From: Limanda limanda
Lineage: Eukaryota; Chordata; Actinopteri; Pleuronectiformes; Pleuronectidae
Length of the DNA: 64,000 bases
Direction: 5' to 3'
Assembly: GCF_963576545.1 (NCBI RefSeq)
Contig: NC_083647.1
Span: 3,949,507-4,013,506 of the forward strand
Part shown: positions 1 to 60,679 of the stretch, in pieces
Numbering within the stretch: position 1 is the first letter of the stretch
How the letters are laid out: each line of letters starts with the position of its first letter
Notes under the pieces: model-generated
What the model was told of the DNA's origin: nothing
Seen by the model: only the letters and a program-made list of their open reading frames with translations
The model's database searches: none
Position numbers and translations under genes: made by a program

Positions 1-2144
1 GTCACGTCAGCTGTAAATGTTAAACCGTCTTTCGTCATGTCACCAATGGCATAAAGCCAAAATGTGAAAGATGAGATGGTGAATGTGTTCATGACAGAAC
101 ACTGAAAGTTTCTGGTAGATTATCATCTTTTAGATGTTGAAAACAAACAGAATAAATGACATGTCCTCAGTTGTTTGCTGCAGTGAAGTGTTCACTCCAC
201 AGTGTCTGCTCTTTGATATTAAGTGGAAATGTGTTTACAGCCCAGAGGTTGTTACTGAATGACAGTAAGCTTAAGTCAAACCCATGAACATGTTAGTAAG
301 ACGTATAAGAGACATTTAACAAAGCAGGACTGATGAGCCTTTACTCACACACACAGTCAGAGAACATTGGTGACCCAGTTAACTGAACTAAAAGGACAAT
401 CTTCCAAAAACTTTCTGTGTTTTTCCAACAACAAGCATGGAACAGGACTGTGAAGCCAACATGGCTGCCACTGAACACGTAATGGCCGTTGTCTCTGTCG
501 GGTTCTGTACCTACATGGCTGTCTGCTCAGCTGCTGTGTTTGTGATTTTGGTCTTTGTGATGATCTTGTTTATTTTCTTTCCCTTGTACCTCTTATCTAT
601 TTGTACTTTGTGTTTATTTATTGACTCCAATGTGTTTTCTTTGTGAAATGTTCGTCTGCTGGAGGGAAAAAAATCAGTTAGTCTTGAAAGATTAAAGTGT
701 TTAGTACTTTAACTGTTGTGAGTTATTTTTTCTTTCTGAAAACTGTCCAGTATTGTGTCTGTGTCTGTTGTGAACTTGAGAAAAAACACATTAACACTGT
801 TCAAATCAGTGTCACATATTTTCCAAAGGCATTTAAAGTTCTTATTTAAATGCAAGATCAATTTCCCAGTGATGTTGAGCTGTAGTTTCAACCTCACAGA
901 TGTCCAATGTGAGGCTGAGCCTGAGCCCGACCTCAGTTAAGTGTGGGATTGTGTGTGAGAGACAGTGAGCGATGGCCTCTGGCTGTGGCGATACTGTGTG
1001 AATGTGTCTGTCAGGGTGGAATCACAGCATCATGGAGCCAATGGATGATTCAAGGCTGACTGCCTTTATTGACTGACCTGGCAACACACGCACAGGGACG
1101 AACCTTGAACAAAGGAGCCACAGTGAATACACACAATAAATGTCCATGAACTGTGGTGAAGACCCAGTTTTTCAATGCATCTTAGGAAGATTTCTAGTTG
1201 GTGTTTAAGTTAAAATACAATAACCAACTCATTAATCGATTATCAAATTGAAACTTCTTGCTGGAACCCAAAGGAAAATGTTTATCGTCATAGTTTCCTT
1301 AAATGATAAATCAACAGTAAACAGAGCTCCACATTATATTCTGGTGCATGTTTTAAAGTACCACGTTTATTTATTCATTCAACTTTGGTTTTTATTGGTG
1401 TCACAAAATTGTATACATGTAAATAAAATAATATGAGACATATGTTTAAAACACTAATGTAGCAACACACAACAAAGACAAAAAACTACCTACGTGTTTT
1501 ATGTGTCAACTACAGTCTCACCAAACAACTTCCTCTGTGTTCACCACATTTTTAAAGGACAGAACAGGATGGGTGTGCATAAACAGTGATGAAGATGTAG
1601 ATATCAACTTCTAGTCCCTTATTCTCAGAGGAAAACAATCACCGTTATAATAAAAAATGCAGAGCATCTGTGCCGATACATTAGTTTGTATTTTCGCTTC
1701 ATTACTAACACTAATGCTGGGCGTCAAGTGAAATAAAAGAAGAAAAAGGAGTCTAAACTAGCAGCTGCATATTCATAGAATCAAATTGTTCAAAGGCCAA
1801 GTTCAAATCTTTTTCAGCTAGTGTTGATTGCTCCTGTTGCCAGTAGGTGGCGATAATGTATTCTCAAACTGGAACACTTTTCAAGTCATTTGTACTTTGA
1901 ATAGAAACTTGACAGTTGTTTTCCAGGAGACTGACTCCATTTATATGTTTACCAGGCTGAACACATGACGAATACGGTATCACACAAAAGGTGCTAAGTA
2001 CTGAAATGTTTGTACAGTGTGACTTCAAAATGAACAAACAGACACACACAGCTCTACAGTGTCCTTGGCAGCTGTGGACAGCTCTGTGATAATCTGCTGA
2101 ATTTATGACAGCTGAACATCTCTAAAGTTGCTGACCATGTGTGT

Positions 2145-2185
<41 letters not shown>

Positions 2186-2840
2186 TGTGTGTGCTTCAAT
2201 GTCCTCAAGGCACTGCTCTCCATACTGCATTTGCATGTTACCAGAACAAATTGATTGAACACTGAATTGAACACATACATCAGTTTTCATCTTTTTCTTT
2301 TTTAATCTGTTATGAAAAAGCATTACAGCAATCTCAAAATATATCTTACAACATTATGTAATATCGCTACAAACCTTCAAAATGAATGAAGGATTACTCT
2401 ACAGGATTTTTTAAAAACACACTGCATTAATACACTCTGAACAAGTGCTCAGTATATACAAATATTTTAAATATATAACTTAGCACAGTCTTAAAACGCT
2501 ATTATCTGTGTAAGCTCTCCAGCAGTTTAGTACAACTTTGTTGGTGCCGACTCTGCCTAGAGAGGGCGCTCTTGCACATAGTGAATAAACAGCATGTCTG
2601 GAAAATAGCATTGATTGTTGTATTGGTCGATTAGTCCACCACCTAGTTTTACTGCACATGAAAATGAACCTGGAGGCTATATTGTGAGGAGGAGGAGGAG
2701 GAGGAAAGGCCTGGAGGGGAAGGAGAGAGGGGGGAGGGAGGGAGGGAGGTGGTGGCGGATGGGAGGAGGGATGATCGGGACGGTGACCCAGTTCACCCTG
2801 CACACCAACCCACTCATGACCAGAGGATGAGAGTCACAGA
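1..2840. other. Gene-poor flank upstream of ppp1r13b
   Basis: I see no recognisable exon in this stretch. The short open frames here are uninterrupted by chance and lack splice context or a known family. It contains a (GT)n tract near 2138-2193 and a purine-rich G/A stretch around 2690-2760 that leads towards the first exon of the ppp1r13b gene. Parts could be the 3' end of an upstream gene or distal promoter, but nothing in the sequence settles that. Confidence 0.5.
2138..2193. repeat. (GT)n microsatellite
   Basis: Interrupted GT dinucleotide run upstream of the first exon. It produces an apparent Thr/His open frame on the other strand, which is an artefact. Confidence 0.9.
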
Positions 2841-2849
2841 GATTTGAAT

Positions 2850-3281
2850 GGTGAAGCTGCAGCGGCTGTTTCCAGGTTTCTCACAGCCAGCAGTTTTTCA
2901 TCTGTGGCCTTAAAACAAAAAGGAGCGAGAGAGAAAGAGAGAGAGGGAGAGAGAGAGAGAGAGAGAGAGAGACCTTTACCGTCTGTGTGTGAGGGAGAGA
3001 GAGAGGAAGGAAGGAAGAGGGAGGGATTGAACTAAGGAAAGTGGAGTTTTTTTTAGGTTTCCACAGCATCTGGAGACCTGAGAGGATCTACAGACACACA
3101 AGAGGAAGGACAAGAATAGTGTGGACGTACGGAGGAATATCAGAAACCAGAGGAAAAGACTGGATAAAAAACAACACCTTAAAAGAGGAGAAGAGAAGAG
3201 AAAAGAAGAGAGGAGTCGAGGAGGAGAAGTAGTTGATCTAACGGGACGGGAGAGGAGCAGAGTTGTGTCACAGCAGCAGGA
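2850..3281 (+). promoter_or_regulatory. ppp1r13b: Probable 5' UTR and core promoter of ppp1r13b
   Basis: This purine-rich stretch (long GAGA run near 2925-3005, AGGA/GAAGAG repeats near 3180-3235) sits directly before the initiating ATG of ppp1r13b and has no TATA box that I can identify. I infer that it contains the transcription start and the 5' leader because exon 1 codes for only three residues before its donor. The exact start site cannot be read from the sequence. Confidence 0.45.
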
Positions 3282-52090
<48,809 letters not shown>

Positions 52091-53830
52091 AGCCCAGATC
52101 AGGGGCCACGTGCACACTCACTGTGGGCACATGCATGCAGAGAAGAAGAGGAGCAGAAGCCGCATGAGGGCGGGCGTGCTACCCATGTAAGAAGGACTCA
52201 AGGAAGGATAGAAATAGTCAAGAGTGTAAAGAAAGAAAGAGGAATATGGAGGTTAAAGTTGTAGCTGGGTATGTTTTTGGTATGTTTGGGTGTAACGCTG
52301 GAACAAAAGAGTCATGTTGTGGTTGAGTCATGATATATTTTACCGAGTTGCTGCAGAGTTGAGGAAATTGCCTGAATCTTGTTTTTGCTACGGTAGCTTG
52401 AAAACTTCACTGGTGTTCAGCCGCATGACAGATGCTGAATAGAAAAGAAAATCACCGAACCTTTCTTATCTATTGGATGAAGCTTCAGTTCATTTAGCTC
52501 AAAACATGACACAATGAGACTACTCATCATCTGCATAGCAAATGGACAAGATATGTACCAATAGAAATGAACACGATGTCGGACAAATCTGTCACACTGT
52601 GAGGTGTGAAGATTTCTGAATCAGGTGACGTGTGTGATGTGACATGTGAAAGTGAGGACGGAGAGAGGAAAGTGAAAGAAAAGAACAGAGGAATGTGTGT
52701 TCAAGCAAGTTTAGCCAGTACTGTGTGGCTGTTGATCGGTTGATCGAAAATTTGCTGAGGTGCACATCAGCCCAAACAAGCACCAGATTTTCACAGTTAA
52801 ATAAAAAAGCATGGTAAAAAAAAGTTTGAACTGATATCAGAAGATTTTACAAAACTGATGTAAAAAGCATCTGTGAACCATTACTGATGTATTTCAGTAT
52901 TTGCATCTGTCTTATCGCTGGTGCATGCTGACACATCAACATCTGCTCAACTGCAAAATGGTTGTTGATGGAAAAACAGAAGATAGGAAGGAAAAGAGAA
53001 TGTGTACAGAATGTGTTTGTGTAGCTGTGAAACCAAACTATGTAAAAATAAACAGATTTAAAGGGGAGAGACCACAATGAGGAATTGAATAGAGAGAACA
53101 CCTGCTAGCCTTCACACAATTACACATAAAGTTTAATCCAGACTAGAGCCTCGTTCACACTGCTCCTCATACTGTTAGAAAACTGGTATCAGGCTCTAGA
53201 ACTAACGATCACATTAATCAGTCATCGACCAACAAACTATATTTGTTAGTCAAATGTTAAAATACCACATAAAAGCTCCAGTATCTATTTTGACAACTTT
53301 GAACACCAGAGTGTAGAAGGTTGAAAACCAAATGTACAGGCTAAATACCAACACTTTATCCTAGGGCCAATTGGTTTAGTATTGAAATGGGGCTACATTA
53401 GCTCAGAGTGAATGCAGAATCTAAAGTTTGAAAACAACTTGAGTTTTTATTTTATTTCATTTTATTATTATTTTTTTCACATTTAAATACTTCAGTAGTT
53501 GTATTATGTATTCAGCTTTTTGTTTGATTGTTTTATTTCAAGCAAAACAATTTTTTCTATTATTATTATTATTATTATTATTATTGGGACACACTTCTGT
53601 TGTTTCTTTGTCTGGCGCCTCTCACTGCTGCCACCCAGTGTACAGGAACGTTGTGACGCAAAATAAAGAATAATTTCCTTGAACACAACATGAAACAACA
53701 TATTTGAGTGCTGTCTGATGTGAGAAAGGTTCATTGTTGTGAGGAGTGTGTACCATTACTTTCTGTATATGCTAGCAATAACTCTACAGCTGCTGTACAT
53801 TCATAATAAAGAAATTATAATCCCTACAGA
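52091..53830 (+). other. ppp1r13b: ppp1r13b 3' UTR
   Basis: No frame of note follows the stop. Candidate poly(A) signals AATAAA are at 52800-52805, 53662-53667 and 53805-53810, so alternative 3' ends are possible. A short (ATT)n tract lies near 53558-53585. The end of the UTR is inferred from the last signal. Confidence 0.6.
53805..53810 (+). terminator. Candidate poly(A) signal of ppp1r13b
   Basis: AATAAA about 1.7 kb after the stop, followed by a GT-rich stretch near 53870. It is one of three candidates. Confidence 0.45.
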
Positions 53831-54486
53831 GAACCAAAGCTGACTGTGACTGATTTACTCAGAGTTCACATGTTTGTGGTTATTAGACCTTTGTAAAGTG
53901 AGAAAAGAGCATCAGAGAATCTTGTTTGCATTTACAACAGTTTGATGATATACAAGATGATGTAACAACATGACAGGTTATATCATAAGTTAAATATGCC
54001 ATATAGTATAGAAGAAGTTTCAAAGAAAACCAATAGTTATCCATTGAAGGTAACCCCCCCCCCCCCATACACACACACACACACACACACACATCACACA
54101 TACACAAGTCATGGTAATAAACTGTGGACTTTAGAAGGGAATTATCCCATTCAAGTCTCCACACAAACAGCAGGCTCCTAACAGGTAGGTGCATCCCTGT
54201 TGTAATTCACAATATGACTACTCTCTATAGTTTGTCCATTATTTTTCTCTTAAATTTAAAACATGCTGAATCTGTTACAAACTAATCTGAGACTCACACA
54301 TCTTTATTATTGTTATATAGTTTTAATTTGTATTAGTAGTAGTAGAAGTAGAGTTTACATTGAATCTAAAGTCATTAAATAAAACTTTTAATATAACTAT
54401 ATATCAGAATATACCATTAGTAAAGTGTAGAATACTCTTACTTTTACGGATTAAGGCAAATCTTGCAGACACACAAAAAAATTCAC

Positions 54487-54489
<3 letters not shown>
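53831..54489. other. Intergenic region
   Basis: AT-rich sequence between ppp1r13b and the downstream mobile element. It has a short C9 run and (CA)n near 54055-54092 and no gene. Confidence 0.6.

Positions 54490-54553
<64 letters not shown>
54490..54553. repeat. (TA)n microsatellite, left flank of a transposon
   Basis: Pure TA run directly abutting the left end of the DNA element at 54554. Confidence 0.95.
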
Positions 54554-54556
<3 letters not shown>

Positions 54557-55708
54557 TGTTGGGAAGGATACTTTCAAAACGTATTCCGTTACAGAATACA
54601 GAATACATGCACAAAAATGTAATCTGTAACGTATTCCATTACATTAACTAATCTGAGTAACGTATTCTGAATACTTGGAATACTTCCGGTTTGTATTGCA
54701 TTTTTTAAGTGTATGATTGCGGCGTTGTTATAGTCAGTGGAGCAGCAGCAGTTTAAACTCTCTCTCCACCGATGCTGCGGGCCCGCTGGATGTCCGGCTC
54801 CCATCCACTCCCACCTCTGTGCGGGTCTCACCGGAGGCTGAACCCCCCCCTGCGCCAAGGCTGCCTCGCGCCGTGCAGCGATCGTTTCGGCGTCGGGTCT
54901 ATTTTTTGCGCTTGACGCGAGCATATCGCTCCAGGAAACACACTGAAAAAGGATTTTAAACGATATTGATGACATATTTTATATGATATAAATGATAAAG
55001 CATGCATCCCATAGTTTGTATTCCCCTTCTGTTGTCCTGGAGTTTTAAATAAAGAGAGGGGCGGAGAATACGTAATTTACCCTCGACACCCGACATTGAA
55101 CGGAGCAAACAGCGGAGAAGTTCTTGAAGATGGATGACATTAAATTGGGACGCTGTTGCAGTTAATGTTGGAGCAACAAGTGACCATATGCTTTTATACT
55201 ACTGGGTCAACGGGTGATATTATTTTAGCGTCGCTTCAGCGTCCGGTGTGAACCCTGCATGCCTCGCTGGTCTCCTGCAGAGCCATGACAGCGGAGCTCT
55301 GGGAGCGCAGGTCGGTCTTCTCTCACCAGGCGCTGGAAGGGCAGCTTGCGGATCAGCAGCTCCGTAGATTTCTGGTAGCGACGGAACTCTCTCAGAGCCA
55401 AGGTCCCGGGGCCTGTAACGGTCCCGAGCGGGTAGCGGTGAGGCTTCTTCACGCCGCCGGGGTCCGGGCGCTCTTACGGCAGCCCTGGTCTCCAGCTGCT
55501 TCCTGGGGGCTTTGCCTCCGGTGGATTTACGAGACAGTGATTAAACTCGTGAAACAGAGAAGTACCGTCATGTAATCCACTGATTTCAACAATGTAACTG
55601 TATTCTGAATACCATCTATTTAATTTGTAACTGTAACGGAATACAGTTACTCATAATTTGTATTCTAAATACGTAACGCCGTTACATGTATTCCGTTACT
55701 CCCCAACA

Positions 55709-55711
<3 letters not shown>
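54554..55711. mobile_element. Non-autonomous DNA transposon in a (TA)n tract, 1158 bp, with histone H3 fragment
   Basis: The ends are inverted: CAGTGTTGGG on the left and CCCAACACTG on the right, followed inside by repeated GTATTCCGTTAC/GTAACGGAATAC motifs. It lies between two long TA runs, so it inserted into a TA repeat. The subterminal motifs are those of a very common fish repeat; the superfamily is not assigned. The centre (about 54720-55570) is GC-richer than the surroundings and has no transposase, but it contains a histone H3 pseudogene on the minus strand. Confidence 0.8.
55255..55535 (-). pseudogene. Histone H3 coding fragment (pseudogene) inside the transposon
   Basis: Read on the minus strand, 55531 downward gives RKSTGGKAPRKQLETRAA (H3 residues 8-25), then a frameshift. 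After it come VKKPHRY and [20 protein letters not shown] plus FQRLVRE (H3 about 35-72), then a small deletion with another frame change. Last is [19 protein letters not shown] (H3 about 80-98). Compared with normal H3 the first seven residues are unreadable, an extra few codons sit before ALRE, and the C-terminal third is missing. It is therefore a broken copy of a histone gene, not functional. Confidence 0.85.

Positions 55712-55782
<71 letters not shown>
55712..55782. repeat. (TA)n microsatellite, right flank of a transposon
   Basis: Pure TA run directly abutting the right end of the DNA element. Confidence 0.95.
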
Positions 55783-55785
<3 letters not shown>

Positions 55786-56373
55786 TTTGGCTGGAAACTG
55801 AACCTACGTGCAGCACTTGAGTGAATGCACTTTGCACACATACAGTAATTTATTCCCACTGTCACAACTTTCATGTTATTGAGAAATCCCGTAGTAAGTT
55901 TATTTTGAAAGTACAAACGGAAGTTAGAGTGTTTCGCTAGCTGCTACATGCTACATGCTGCATATGACGAATCATATGACAGTTTATCATCTGACGCTCA
56001 GAGGCTCGTATTCTCAGAATGTAAGTTTATTTATCAGCCACGTTCACTCGCCTGATGAGTGACGTAGATGACGATGCTTGCGTCATGACACAGTCACCTT
56101 ATGTGATCATCAGTTACACGGGTTGTTGTTGTGCGAGCAGCGCGTAGATGATTATTTATACAAAGTTAGAGAATGAAAGAAAATCACAAGCGCTATGAGA
56201 TTTAATTTGAACAACAGCCTCACAATGACATGCATTGTGACCAGCTGCAGTTTGAATATGATATGATCTGTTGTAGCCACTGGTTCCAGCAACCAGTCAT
56301 GTGCACATCGCTCTTCATCACTGGGTATCCCTGCAGAATGTGAAGACAGTATCTGCCTTGCACGGTGTAAATG

Positions 56374-56432
<59 letters not shown>

Positions 56433-57121
56433 CTTTATTATAAAGCACTTTTCAACATACTGTTATAACGTTCTTTACAAGGTTTAAAGTGTTTAAAACA
56501 GGAGGTGGCGTTAGAATCAATTCTGAGATTTCCTGTAAGCCAGTGAAGAGAAAGTTAAATCTAAAGTCTGGCTTCTGCGTTACAAAGTGGAGGGCAAGGG
56601 ACACCGCTGAGAACTGTTATACAAATTGATATTAGATGCATTTATAAACTTAAACGTTTATTAGTGCTTAAAACGTCGGTAAATATCTTAAAGTCTATTG
56701 TACAAATAAAGGGCCTTAATTGTATTAAACTCACATTGAGATGGGATGTGTCTTAATTATATTAGACATGTCACCGCCAAAGGTCACAAAGAATTGTCTC
56801 TGCTCTGCTTGAATGAAGAAAATTATTTTTATGTGCTGCATCAATACGCTTGTGACAGGTTTTTAAACTTGGGACAACGGAGATCAAGGCGTTGGAGTCA
56901 TAACGGACATAACTGTGTTTACTGGGAACAAGAACATTTTTCCTTTTTGTCGTGTTTTTCCAACACAAGTTTGGTCGCAAATTTAGTGATTTAGTTAAAT
57001 TTAAGTGGAAATAGAAAGGTCTTCACTGCGACACCCTGCAGCCTGACTATGATAGAACATCCTTCCTCCTGTCACAGTCATATTGAGTTTCAACATGTTC
57101 AACATGTTGTTTGCCCTTCAG
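55783..57121. other. Intergenic region / probable sdsl upstream region
   Basis: Contains an (ATA)n run (56369-56431) followed by a short fish repeat piece ('aaactttattataaagcacttttca'). The promoter and any non-coding first exon of sdsl should lie here. One possible donor is the GTAAGT near 56020, but this is weak evidence. Confidence 0.45.
56369..56431. repeat. (ATA)n microsatellite
   Basis: About 60 bp of ATA trinucleotides. The opposite-strand poly-Tyr frame is an artefact. Confidence 0.95.
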
Positions 57122-57137
57122 TGACTGCAGCTACATC

Positions 57138-57284
57138 ATGGCGGAGCATTTCCACCTGAACACACCACTGCTGGAGAGCGTCAGCATGTCCAGACGGGCG
57201 GGAACCACTGTCTATTTAAAGATGGAGAATTCACAGCCCTCTGGCTCCTTCAAGATCCGTGGCATCGGACACCTCTGTCAGCAG
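57138..57284 (+). CDS. sdsl: sdsl coding exon 1
   Basis: 49 codons from the ATG, including the PLP-binding lysine motif GSFKIRG. Exon boundary at about 57122 (acceptor CCCTTCAG), donor GTAGGA, phase 0. Confidence 0.92.
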
Positions 57285-58477
57285 GTAGGAACCCGAACCC
57301 CTGCTGGAGCTTATAAGAGCCTTTTCTCCCACAGACCTTTCAGAATCAACACCGGTGGACTGTTGCAGAGAGTTTAACTATTTAGTTAATTGATTATTTA
57401 CTTAAGTGTTTATTATTTATATATAAATACTTGAGTTCCCCTGTTTTCATATTGTTGCTCTCCTCTGCAGCTCGGCACAAAGTCCAAAGGAGTTGTCTGT
57501 TCTTCAGGTGACACCTCATGTAGAAATACACAATACACTACTAGAAAGAAACTAATTGGTTGACTTAACTATACTAAAACACTGTGGGTTTCATTCCAGG
57601 TGGTAATGCAGGTATGGCCGCGGCATACGTAGCAAGAAAAATGGGTGTACCAGCCACCATCGTGGTTCCCTCCTCTTCCCCTCCGACAGTCATTCAGAAA
57701 CTAAAGGATCAGGGGGCTGCAGTCCAGATCGTAGGGAAGGTAAAGTGTGACAAACATCTCAGTGATCTCTTTGTGTCACAGAAGCTAGATCACTTTCTTT
57801 TTCTTTTCACTGTAAAATGTTTCGTTGTAGGTTTGGGATGACGCCAACGCAGAAGCGCTCAGACTGACTGAAACTGAAGGACTCACTTATGTTCCTCCGT
57901 TCGATCACCCCCTGCTGTGGTAGAAACACTCATCACAATGTGAACTATTTGTGGAATGCATTAACTAAACTTTGAGATACTTATACTCAGATATCATGTG
58001 TACGCCTCTCTCTGTGGTCACCGCCAGGCAGGGCCACGCCAGCGTGATCTCAGAGGTCGCGGCCTCACTGGGCCCCAGTGGGAAGCCTGGAGCCGTGGTG
58101 TTGTCTGTGGGCGGAGGAGGGCTCCTGTGTGGAGTCGTCCAGGGCCTGAAGGACGTGGGCTGGACGGATGTACCGATCGTCGCCATGGAGACAGTGGGCG
58201 CAGACTGTTTTAACGCCGCTGTTAAGGCAGGGAGGAGGGTCACTTTGGATGACATCACCAGGTAAGAAGTTGAAGAGTTCATTAGTTTTGTGAAGTGATG
58301 AAATGCATCCTCATCCTTGTCTCTGGCTCCATGTGTCCTCTCACAGCGAGGCCAAATGTCTCGGAGCAAAGACGGTGTGCGAGCAGGCATTTAAATACAG
58401 TCAGTGCAGCGAGCTGAAGATCATCTCAGAGCTGGTGACAGACCAGCAGGCCCTGCACGCCGTGGAAACCTTCCTGG
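57138..58477 (+). CDS. sdsl: Serine dehydratase-like gene, first six coding exons (3' end missing)
   Basis: A fold-type II PLP enzyme that deaminates L-serine/L-threonine to pyruvate/2-oxobutyrate plus ammonia in the cytosol. Six exons join in phase to 259 residues; the usual length is about 329. Visible are the PLP lysine in PSGSFKIRGIGH (about residue 41), the phosphate loop SSGGNAGMAAAY and the second Gly loop SVGGGGLLCGVV. SDSL rather than SDS is favoured by SSGGNAG (SDS has SSAGNAG), VWDDAN, PPFDHPLLW and KCLGAKTV. The start is the ATG of MAEHFHLNTPLLE; the acceptor 16 bp before it implies an upstream non-coding exon. The part after VETFLG, which would contain the VEPACGAALA block, is not present before the retroelement that fills the rest of the window. 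The gene may be intact beyond it or truncated. Confidence 0.9.
57471..57507 (+). CDS. sdsl: sdsl coding exon 2
   Basis: 37 bp coding LGTKSKGVVCSS plus one base. Leaves in phase 1; acceptor CTCTGCAG, donor GTGACA. Confidence 0.9.
57600..57739 (+). CDS. sdsl: sdsl coding exon 3
   Basis: GGNAGMAAAYVARKMGVPAT, then IVVPSSSPPTVIQKLKDQGA and VQIVGK. Enters in phase 1, leaves in phase 0. Confidence 0.95.
57831..57919 (+). CDS. sdsl: sdsl coding exon 4
   Basis: VWDDANAEALRLTETEG and YVPPFDHPLLW. Leaves in phase 2; donor G|GTAGAA. Confidence 0.93.
58028..58261 (+). CDS. sdsl: sdsl coding exon 5
   Basis: QGHASVISEVAASLG, the glycine loop VGGGGLLCGVVQGL, VPIVAMETVGADCFNAAV. Phase 2 on both sides; acceptor CCGCCAG, donor GTAAGA. 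Confidence 0.96.
58347..58477 (+). CDS. sdsl: sdsl coding exon 6, last one seen
   Basis: EAKCLGAKTVCEQAF, ELKIISELVTDQQALHAVET, FLG. Enters in phase 2, leaves in phase 1 at a GTGAGT donor. The next exon is not found before the window ends. Confidence 0.93.
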
Positions 58478-58514
58478 GTGAGTGTGTGTTTTCAAACATC
58501 CAGGATGATTTGTG

Positions 58515-58825
58515 AACAAATGAAATCCAATCCATTATACCAACCACTCGTTCTTTGAGGGTCATGGGGGGGTCTGTAGCCAATCCCTGTTGACATTGTG
58601 AAAAAGGCGGGGTTAACCCTAGACAGTTCTCCAGTAAATAAAAGTACTGTATAAAAATTCAGAGACAAACAAGCATACATATTTACACCTACAGTCAATT
58701 TAGAGTCTCAAATCAATGTCCTCCCCAATGTGCATCTCTTTTGGGAGGTCTCCAGGGAAAAACCCACTCAGACACTGAGAGAACATGCAAACTTTACACA
58801 GAAAGACCCCAAACGGGATCCGAGA
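58515..58825 (+). mobile_element. L2-like LINE 3' fragment
   Basis: 'Gggtcatgggggggtctgtagcc', 'gcggggttaaccctagacag', 'cacctacagtcaatttagagtc' and 'agaacatgcaaactttacacag' are the successive phrases of the 3' end of fish L2/Maui LINEs. It is in the sdsl intron in sense orientation, without coding sequence. Confidence 0.65.
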
Positions 58826-60116
58826 ACCATTTTGCTCCGGCCTCCATTGTACCATCATTCCGACTCAAGAACACTGCTTTTTATCTTTATAACAGCCTTA
58901 AGCCTTTATAATAAAGTTATCTTAGATTTGCCTAGGTTTTACTTTACGTATGTGTGTGTGTGTTGTTGGGCAAGGCCCAGTGATCCGACTTAGAACAAAG
59001 GGTCGTAAAACCTTAGGCCAGGCTCGGGTAACCCCTTACATTTAAAAACCCAGCATGGACCCTTATCTCCATGTGGCAAAAGATCACGTCCTGGTCCCCC
59101 ACGGTAAGCCCGCCCCTGGGGGCCAAATCCTGACAACTCAATTGGCTGGAGGGCCACACTGACCCCTGACCCCTCCTCCCAGGGGGGAGTCACCTGAGAC
59201 ATGACTTAAAAGGGCTGAGCTCACAGAAATCTCTCTCTCTTCACTCAGATGCCCAAGCGACAACAGAACCCCTCCGGGGTTCTACTAGTTAACTCGGTAT
59301 TTTTAAGAGACTCTCTTTGTCATATTCCTTTCCACGCTGCTCAAGTTGTTTTCTGACCTCAAGAGGTCTAACCACACGACTCAGTAACTAAGGAGGCGAC
59401 TAGACGTTTGTTTTATTCATTTCAATTCATTTCATTCATTCATTCTTTTATCTTAGTTGACGTTTTATTTTGGAAAGGACTTTTCTGTTTTTAACTTGAA
59501 AAGACAAAACAGGAATCTCACTCGGGACGAGTGAGACACGGACTTTTATTCTTTTTCCACACGATCTTCAACCGGCTCCACGCAGCCGCACATCCCTGCA
59601 GAAGAAGACCAAGCTTCATCCCGTCACGGAGCATGACTGATCCGCTCCGGTCCGGCCCAGCTGCGGTGCTCACGGGAGCTCGCCTGAGAGGCCAAGACAT
59701 TGTTCACTGGACTTCCGGGAGATTCGCGCCGAGGCGCAGGCAACCCACAAAATCACGGTCACAGTAAGAGGCTTATGTTGTCTGGGCAGATGTTAGTTTT
59801 AATATGTAGCGTGTTGATTTAATACTTGAGTGTATTTTGTTGATGGAACTTCCGTGTTCCATTGTTTTAGCCGGCCACTACTCCGAGCCGCTACTTCCGG
59901 TTTCCGGTTGGATCGCAATGTTTTGTGTTGCAGTAAATAGGGCCGCGAGAAGCGCCTCCGCCCGCACTGTTAACGTCTGTGTGAGTCTGCAGTGATTTCA
60001 CCGATCAGAACCTCGGCCCACAACGCTCGCTTGAGGGCTGAGGGGTGAATCACTGTTAACTCATCTCAGACGTATTTTTAAGAGCTTCTTTGGACTCTCC
60101 TTACATGTTTTCTCAT

Positions 60117-60150
<34 letters not shown>

Positions 60151-60599
60151 TCTAAACCGACCTATACACACTCCTGACCTGTATTTATAATACAGGTCAT
60201 GTCACATAGTTAAATCTATGCTTAGAGAGGCTGAACACATCTGGAAACCATTCGGCCCCCAAAGCCAAGCAGAGATAAGAATTCTCTTTGTCTAAAATTT
60301 CCTTTGTGTAATTCATGTGACGACCACCAGTGTGCGCTCCGGCCACATGGTGTCATTAACATAGACTCCATCTTGAATAACGCAAGTTAACCCACCATTT
60401 TGAGTCTATTATTGCCACGCCTCCGCTCTCTCTCTCCTCCCATCCTGGCTCTAAATTCATAACGGCTCCGCCATCTTGTTTTGTAGTCAATCCGCCATTT
60501 TGAGAGTTTTTAGGCCTTGATTCCACTAATCATGATCGGCCTCCATCTTAGATGTGATGTCACTACGCGTCATCGCCACCCCCCCTTCTTTTTCTCTCT

Positions 60600-60654
<55 letters not shown>
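60600..60654. repeat. (CA)n microsatellite inside the LTR
   Basis: About 50 bp of CA, followed by further interrupted CA pieces up to 60690. Confidence 0.95.
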
Positions 60655-60659
<5 letters not shown>

Positions 60660-60679
60660 TAGACACAGACAGACACACA

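Noticed and set aside
437..646. 69-codon frame with a hydrophobic, membrane-like stretch
   Set aside because: No homology recognised, no splice or promoter context, and the composition is explained by T-rich DNA.
54717..54975. Open frames on both strands in the GC-rich left half of the transposon
   Set aside because: No recognisable protein; frames are short and overlapping. They may be captured host sequence but nothing supports a gene.
55285..55575. 96-codon plus-strand frame in the transposon
   Set aside because: It is the antisense shadow of the histone H3 fragment, which is clearly coding-like on the minus strand.
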